Shown here: one piece after another, positions 58,819-64,000 of the stretch
Numbering within the stretch: position 1 is the first letter of the stretch
How the letters are laid out: each line of letters starts with the position of its first letter
Origin: Timema cristinae
Taxonomy: Eukaryota > Arthropoda > Insecta > Phasmatodea > Timematidae
NCBI GenBank assembly: GCA_039000515.1
Contig: JBCFYV010000012.1
Coordinates: forward strand, 84,811,784-84,875,783
Length of the DNA: 64,000 nucleotides
Reading direction: 5' to 3'
Translations under genes and position numbers: made by a program
The notes under the pieces: generated by a model
Database searches by the model: none
What the model was told of the DNA's origin: nothing
What the model saw: the letters and a program-made list of their open reading frames with translations, nothing else

Positions 58819-61800
58819 ATGGCACAGAGCGCACCACTCATTCTTCGCATCGTTGCGTCGTCTGTAACAGCAGCAACTCGAGCAGGGAAAATTATCCGCG
58901 ACATCATGAGTGAAGGGGACCTAGGAATTGTTGAAAAGGTTTGAACTACTTACTTTTCTGTTGCATTAGGTTAAGAGTCCTAGGCCCTACACACAAGTTG
59001 TTTTATTTAATTTAAATGAATAGCCTTATATTTTCTTTGTTTTGTTACAATATTCAGGATTCCTACATTTAGAAAGTCAGGGAAATGACAATTCATGTCA
59101 CACTTAAAAAGAAACTTCGAAATTATTTTTTCCTATTTACTTCGCCATAAGCTACTACCCATGAAGAAAGCTGAGTGGCACTTACTATGCTCAACCGTGC
59201 CATAACACAATCTTTGGTAGAATTTTCTATTTGAAGGTGAACGCAGATATCTCCTGGCCACACATGACAATTCTCTTAACTGTAGTGATCCATTGTTTTT
59301 GTTCTTGTTCAAGGCTATTTAAAATTTGGGAGACTTAATAATGTTGGCAGCGGACTAGCTACAAGAGTTCACTTTTCGTCATTTGTTCCTCATATGCAAG
59401 ACTGTTTGTGTCCAGCCACAGCTTCATTTGAGCCTTTTGTCATCCCATTGTTGGTGGCTTATTTATTTGAACAGTATAATATGTTGGATTGTCCATTACA
59501 ACTAAGCAATTTTGAGAAAGATTCGGGATAAGTTAATTTCTTTGACCCATTTAGAAAAATTTCTAAATTCATCTTATTGTGATAGTTTCCACTTTTTGTT
59601 TTGAAAATAAGAAATGCATTTGATACAAATCCCTGCTCTGAACCAGCATAAACAATAATCCACCTCTGTTCTGCACCATCATTTTTCACTACTCTCGTTT
59701 CTGGGTCTTGTCAACATTAACTCACAGTGTACCAGGGATGAATCCAGGTTTCATCAAAATATACCACAGGATCGTTTTGGTCCCCTAATTTATCATTTTC
59801 TCTCATTCTTATTAAATATCTAGCTCTCCATGCTAATATTTTGTTTTTCTCCATTAAAATTAGTCTTTATTTTTACACTTTTTAAACTTAAACCCCATTT
59901 TTACAATGCTGTTCTCAATCTTGCTTTGCTACCACTGAAATTATTATTATTGTTGTTGTTATTAGCACCACGTCTTACTACCCTTTCAGGCTATACACAC
60001 TTACGCTAATGTGTAATGATAGGGTGATTGTGGGATGAAATTGAGGACCTACAGCTTAACGTGGAATCTGAACCACGGTGGAGGCCTGGTATTCTCCACA
60101 TTCACAAGTTGTGATTAATACACGTCTTCTCAGAGGTGAAGGAAGTGTTTGGTAATCAGATAAATCTGTGCCGGGACCGAGGAGTGAACCCCGGACCCCG
60201 AGCACAGAAATCTGACACCTTACCCCTAGACCACCAGGTCACCACCACTGAAATTGATTTCTTCTTTTACGACTTGAAATAATCTATTTAAAGTTGGTAT
60301 TTCCTTTTCAACAATGTAGAACCTCTCTATAATTTGTCGAATGACACACAGATCAAAATCGTCAAAAACAATGTTTCTGCGGCTGTGTTTGTGCTTTTTT
60401 TCTGGAGTTGAAAGTTTTGTTCGTATCCCACTTGCCATACTTCTTTACTTTCAAATTTTACAAATAATATTCTCTAATTATCCTGTAGCTTCTGCTGCAC
60501 ATTTTGTGACACTTTCAACAGGGTGCTTATAATGTCCCGATAGTTTTTCACAAAAAAAAAATTACATTTGAAATAATTTTGCGTCCTTCACTATGACTAG
60601 TTGGTTTAGCATGCTTATTTGAAGCCATTTTAAAATCACTTTACTTACCTTGTATTTAAAGTTGATTAGGTATCCATAATGTTTGTCAAAAGAGGTAAAA
60701 ATAAAGTAAAAACATTCTAAAATAAAATACAGAAAGTCCTAAACTATCAAACTTATGCACCCTCCTTGGTAAGCTGACCGGAGTGTACACACAAGAACGT
60801 CAAGATAATGACTGATGACATGCATCATTGGTCTCCTTCATTCTTCAAGTAGTTGACATTATTTCCGCATGAAATGTTTACTGTGTCAAGTAATATCTGC
60901 AATATTAACTGTTAGTATTATAGTAACTTCAAATATACAAAATAAATATGTGGAAATGTTCTTGGTAGGTGCTGTAATTTCATATTTCTAAATTATATTA
61001 TATTTATAAGAAGGTATATGAGAGGTGGATAGAAACATAAGAAAACAAACCTTATATGCCTTTTACAATGAAAAGAACAACACACTTTACATTACTGTCA
61101 TTGGACAAAGAGATAGGCTAATGGCTGCCTCTTGAATAAAATGGATCGTTACCACCCAATCCCTCGACATAGGTTTCATTCTATCGGGACTCATCAGGGA
61201 GTAATGCAAAACCCGCAACACAACTTCCTAAACTAGGAAACCAAAAAACAAAAGGGATTAAAAGGAAAATGGTAAATAATGATAGGACATTTAAAAAGGA
61301 CCATGTCAAAAGAACAAATAACTTATGTTACTTTTTCTCCCTTTTGTGTTTTTTAGTTTCCTCTTTTAAGAAGTTGTGTTGCACGTTTCACACTCCTCCC
61401 TGATGAGTTTAAATAGAATGGAACCTAAGCTGGGGGATTGGGCTGTAACGATTGATTTTCTACAAGAATCGGCCATTAGGTACCGCTTTGTCCAGTGGCA
61501 GTAGTGTTAAGTGTGAACTGTGTTCTCCTTTTCTTTGTAAAAGCCATATTTTGTTTGTTTCTTTTATATGTTTCTATCCACCCCTCCTGGATACCTTCTT
61601 CCAAATATAATACAATTACCTCAATAAGCAAAAGAGATTTTCCTTAAAGAAATTTCAAAATTATAATTATCAATATAGTTGACTGATTATAAAGCTCTGG
61701 ATAAATATTGACTCTAAGAAGATTGATTTTACACCTCCACCTATACACATGTATGTGTAGTTTGTCTTACACACCATTAACAATTCTTAACAACTTATTT

Positions 61801-62082
61801 GTTGAGCTGAACTGCTTGTTATGCTCAGTGCATATTGAGCACCTGAGCTAACCACCACACACCTTATTACAGGGCAAGAATGACCTTCAGACTGAAGCAG
61901 ACCGGTCTGCACAGAGGTGTATCTTGGCATCACTATCGCAACAGTTCCCTGAAGTGACCATCATTGGAGAAGAAGAACCCTCCTTCTGCGAGGTTCCTTC
62001 TGATTGGGTGGTCACCGATAGTGACCCGGAGGTCCTGAAGATGGCCTGTCCTGCATACTTGCAAAACATTGATGACAAAGAT
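58819..62082 (+). CDS. BPNT1: 3'(5')-bisphosphate nucleotidase 1, first two exons
   Basis: BPNT1 is a cytosolic Mg-dependent phosphatase. It turns 3'-phosphoadenosine 5'-phosphate (PAP), a by-product of sulfation, into AMP and is inhibited by lithium. Exon 1 (58819-58938) starts at an ATG in tatggcacag and encodes MAQSAPLILRIVASSVTAA, ending MSEGDLGIVEK. Exon 2 (61873-62082) opens GKNDLQTEADRSAQRCIL and contains FPEVTIIGEEE, whose Glu pair is the first metal-binding site of the family. Junctions are gaaaag/gtttga, ttacag/ggc and gat/gtaaca, all phase 0, giving 110 residues. The WVDPLDGT metal-binding motif and the C-terminal half are absent and must lie beyond the right edge (human protein about 308 residues). 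Intron 1 holds a Tc1-type transposase relic, a SINE and a fold-back MITE. Confidence 0.93.
59270..60480 (-). pseudogene. Tc1/mariner-type (DDE_3-like) transposase relic
   Basis: On the minus strand an N-terminal helix-turn-helix-like region reads DDFDLCVIRQII then PTLNRLFQVVKEEINFSGG (near 60250-60370). After a SINE interruption it continues KARLRTAL and then VVYFDETWIHPWYTV near 59750, carrying the first catalytic Asp. RWIIVYAGSEQGFVSNAFLI and YHNKMNLEIF follow in the frame at 59459-59689. This order matches a transposase type common in insects. Stops break the frames and the second and third catalytic acids are not readable. Confidence 0.75.
59943..60243 (-). mobile_element. SINE family 1 inside the Tc1-type relic
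   Basis: Near full-length reverse copy with a tRNA-like head at its right end (gacctggtggtctaggggta on the minus strand) and taa-type tail at its left. It is flanked by a perfect 12-bp duplication, accactgaaatt (59931-59942 and 60244-60255). Confidence 0.88.
61009..61599. mobile_element. Fold-back MITE, second family
   Basis: The left end agaaggtatatgagaggtgg then atagaaacat pairs with the right end atgtttctatccacccctcc then tggataccttct. Inner blocks are also inverted, for example tttcattctatcgggactca against gatgagtttaaatagaatgg, and cacaacttcctaaactagga against the ttagtttcctcttttaagaa / gttgtg region. No transposase is present. Confidence 0.8.
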
Positions 62083-62600
62083 GTAACAATCTTGAGATAT
62101 AACTTGTCATTACCTACTTTAAGTGTGCAAATTAAGGCATGAAATTAATGTATTTTCTTGATTATAAGACACCATCTATTGTAAGATGCACCTTAATTTT
62201 TGAGTACCTCCAACAGAAAAAAATAACTTCAATTTTAAGAAAACAAATTCAAATAAAATGCTAAAATATCCAATACCTAAGAAATGTATTTATCACAGTG
62301 TCACCATATAATCCAAACAAGTAGTAGTGGTACTAAAACAAATTGTGGAATTCAATTTACTAACAAAAATAGTATTTTTGAGCAATAAAAATCTTAAGCA
62401 CAACTTCCTTCAAACGGGGAAGTAAAGCCATTGGTCCCATGTCGATTGTGGCGTGTAAAAGAACTCTGGAAAGGATGTTAAAATACCCTTCCAGCTAAAA
62501 TTGGAAGGTACTTTTGCTCTCGTTCATAGAAATTCTCGTGTGCTGATATAATCAATCGTTTTAGAAAGTGCACAATAAATACCTGAAATAAATACATTAT
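62083..62600. other. BPNT1 intron 2 (start), nothing recognised
   Basis: AT-rich with no exon-like frame. The third BPNT1 exon, which should begin with the VWVDPLDGT region, is not here. Confidence 0.45.
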
Positions 62601-62607
62601 AGACACA

Positions 62608-62785
62608 CTGCACAATAATGTAAAGTAAGTGAGAGTGAAGGAAACCAACCTGAAAGGACAGTTAAGTTAGGCTTGGATAGAAACAAAACACATTTCTCTT
62701 TCTTTTATTCTTACACTTTTACACTTCCCATTTCTTCAAACTTCTACAGCTTCACATTGGTTTTGAATTTTTGGAAATATTCATT
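62608..62785. mobile_element. Half of the 42295-type fold-back MITE
   Basis: It carries the left arm only: aataatgtaaagtaagtgag, ccaacctgaaaggacagtta, then ttacacttttacacttccca and gaaatattcatttttca. The other arm is replaced directly by SINE family 3. Confidence 0.75.
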
Positions 62786-62789
62786 TTTC

Positions 62790-62996
62790 AATTCATCATT
62801 GGTGAAATGTGGATTTTCCCTTTCCCATTGATAAAGTAATGGTTGAGGATTGGATGTTGTGCTTATCCTAGTCTTAAGATATATTATAAGGCATATGAAG
62901 TTACGACAGGCCTAGCTAGCCAGTAGTGGAAAATATATTGCTTGGATTAAAAAAACTGACCCAGGCTAGAAACAGTAATGTATGTAAAAAAAATCA
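62790..62996 (+). mobile_element. SINE family 3, lacking the tRNA head
   Basis: It begins attggtgaaatgtggatttt, continues ggttgaggattggatgttgt and cctagtcttaagatatatta, and ends gaaacagtaatgtatgt plus an A run. It abuts the MITE half without spacer. Confidence 0.75.
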
Positions 62997-63369
62997 TTTG
63001 AGTCAGTGTGTTGGGAATTGGTTCATGCTAGTTCAAGTAGGTTGACTATTGGTGATCTCCCTAGTCAGTAACAAATAATCAGGATCAACATGATCAGCAA
63101 ACTAACTGATTCTGCCCAACCCTAATGAAAACTATTTATATTATAACAATAACAAAGTTCCTCAACCATGCAATAACCACCAAAAATACAATTTTTATAT
63201 ATGTTCATAAGGAAATATCAAATATATTTTAAAAAATCTCTAAATTACATTTGGTGGTCACTTCTTTCATTTCAACAGGTGCACTACTGCAATGCTTATT
63301 TTAAATATTACGTGTATTTCACTATAAAATGAACAGTTGCCTAATGACCTAAAGGTACCGTATATTAAA

Positions 63370-63535
63370 ACAATGTGTAAACACTGTGCAATGATGTAAT
63401 GTAAGTAATGGGGTAGCAAGCCAATCTGAAAGGATATTTAGGTAAGCTTTTGGTATATATAAATAGTTTTTTTTATCAAGGCCTAACCCAACTATCCTTT
63501 CAAGTTGACTTCACTCTCTATCATTCATTTCATCA
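63370..63535. mobile_element. Internally deleted 42295-type fold-back MITE
   Basis: Both ends are present: gtaaacactgtgcaatgatg and caagccaatctgaaaggata on the left; ggcctaacccaactatcctt and tcaagttgacttcactctct on the right. Only a short centre separates them. Confidence 0.7.
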
Positions 63536-63689
63536 CTATCAACTCTTTCCACCCTTTGGCAGGATCAGTTTAGTAAAATGCCTCTATCTACCTCTTTCCT
63601 CCTACCACTTCTCCTACCGAACTTCCTCCTTTATTTGCTTCCATTCTTCTCTTCTCACTTACCCATGTGCTGTTTTCTGCTCTTCCCAT

Positions 63690-64000
63690 TTCTTTTTTTT
63701 AGTTCCCTCGGTGTCATTTTCCTACATACTTAATATCCATCCTACTCCTTGGGATTCTTTCTCTTTTTATCCTAAATACATGTCCATACCATCTCACCCT
63801 TGCTTCTTCTATTATTTCATGCATTCCCTGTACCCACATTCTTGCCCGGATAACTTCATTACTAATTATAATAGCTATTCTTGTGCCAGCTAGCAAACTT
63901 CATTCCATTAAACTTCAGGATCTTGGTCCCTCTTACATCCAATGTCCATGTTTCTGCTGCAAATGTAACTATGCTTACAAAGTACATCCTATATATCACT
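63690..64000 (-). mobile_element. LINE C-terminal fragment at the right edge
   Basis: The minus-strand frame gives an ETWTL-like piece near 63955 and KILKFNGMKF near 63910. It ends EEARVRWYGHVFRIKRERIP, the C-terminal block of the same LINE group as the copy at 51970-53880. The element runs off the window. Confidence 0.7.

Noticed and set aside
63450..63893. 147-codon + strand frame
   Set aside because: It is the shadow of a minus-strand LINE fragment and MITE sequence; its Ser/Phe/Tyr-rich composition is typical of pyrimidine-rich DNA.

Overview
The window looks like AT-rich nuclear DNA from a eukaryote, most likely an arthropod and possibly an insect of the hemipteran type. The evidence is GT-AG introns, four conserved eukaryotic genes, and many tRNA-derived SINEs, fold-back MITEs, hAT and Tc1-like transposase relics and decayed LINEs. 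The species cannot be fixed from sequence alone. I saw no prokaryotic gene organisation, CRISPR array or rRNA gene.

Layout from left to right. (1) 1540-6416, + strand: the 3' part of an unrecognised coiled-coil protein gene (three exons, one apparent 1-nt deletion), with a decayed LINE in one intron. (2) 6417-11647: repeats between convergent genes. They include an RTE-like 3' repeat and a hAT transposase relic split by a full-length SINE with a 10-bp target duplication. (3) 11648-18606, - strand: a complete seven-exon NOP53 (GLTSCR2) ribosome-biogenesis gene encoding 398 residues. A 654-bp hAT-type MITE sits in its sixth intron. (4) 18607-35228: about 16 kb without a host gene. It holds a ~185-bp satellite, a MITE with long terminal inverted repeats, two adjacent minisatellites (32 bp and ~84 bp), a LINE split by a 1.46-kb unclassified insertion, a second LINE piece and a Ty3/gypsy integrase relic. 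(5) 35229-54772, - strand: a TTLL15-like tubulin-tyrosine-ligase-family gene. Eight exons with fully consistent splice phases are visible; the first coding exon was not found, and the most upstream visible exon carries an apparent 1-nt deletion. Its introns hold SINEs, a fold-back MITE, a duplicated dispersed repeat, a transposase relic with a perfect 26-bp hairpin, and a LINE. (6) 54773-58818: nested hAT-like non-autonomous elements. (7) 58819 to beyond 62082, + strand: the first two exons of BPNT1 (3'(5')-bisphosphate nucleotidase 1), with a Tc1/mariner-type transposase relic split by a SINE and a fold-back MITE in intron 1. The right edge holds MITE and SINE fragments and a LINE C-terminus.

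The four host genes are unrelated in function (cytoskeleton-like coiled coil, 60S ribosome assembly, tubulin-modifying family, phosphoadenosine phosphate metabolism) and do not form a pathway. I found no convincing new multi-gene system. The most instructive content is the nesting of mobile elements, datable in relative order from target-site duplications, together with several unclassified repeats. All splice sites are inferred by eye from GT-AG signals, phase agreement and protein-family resemblance; no search was run.
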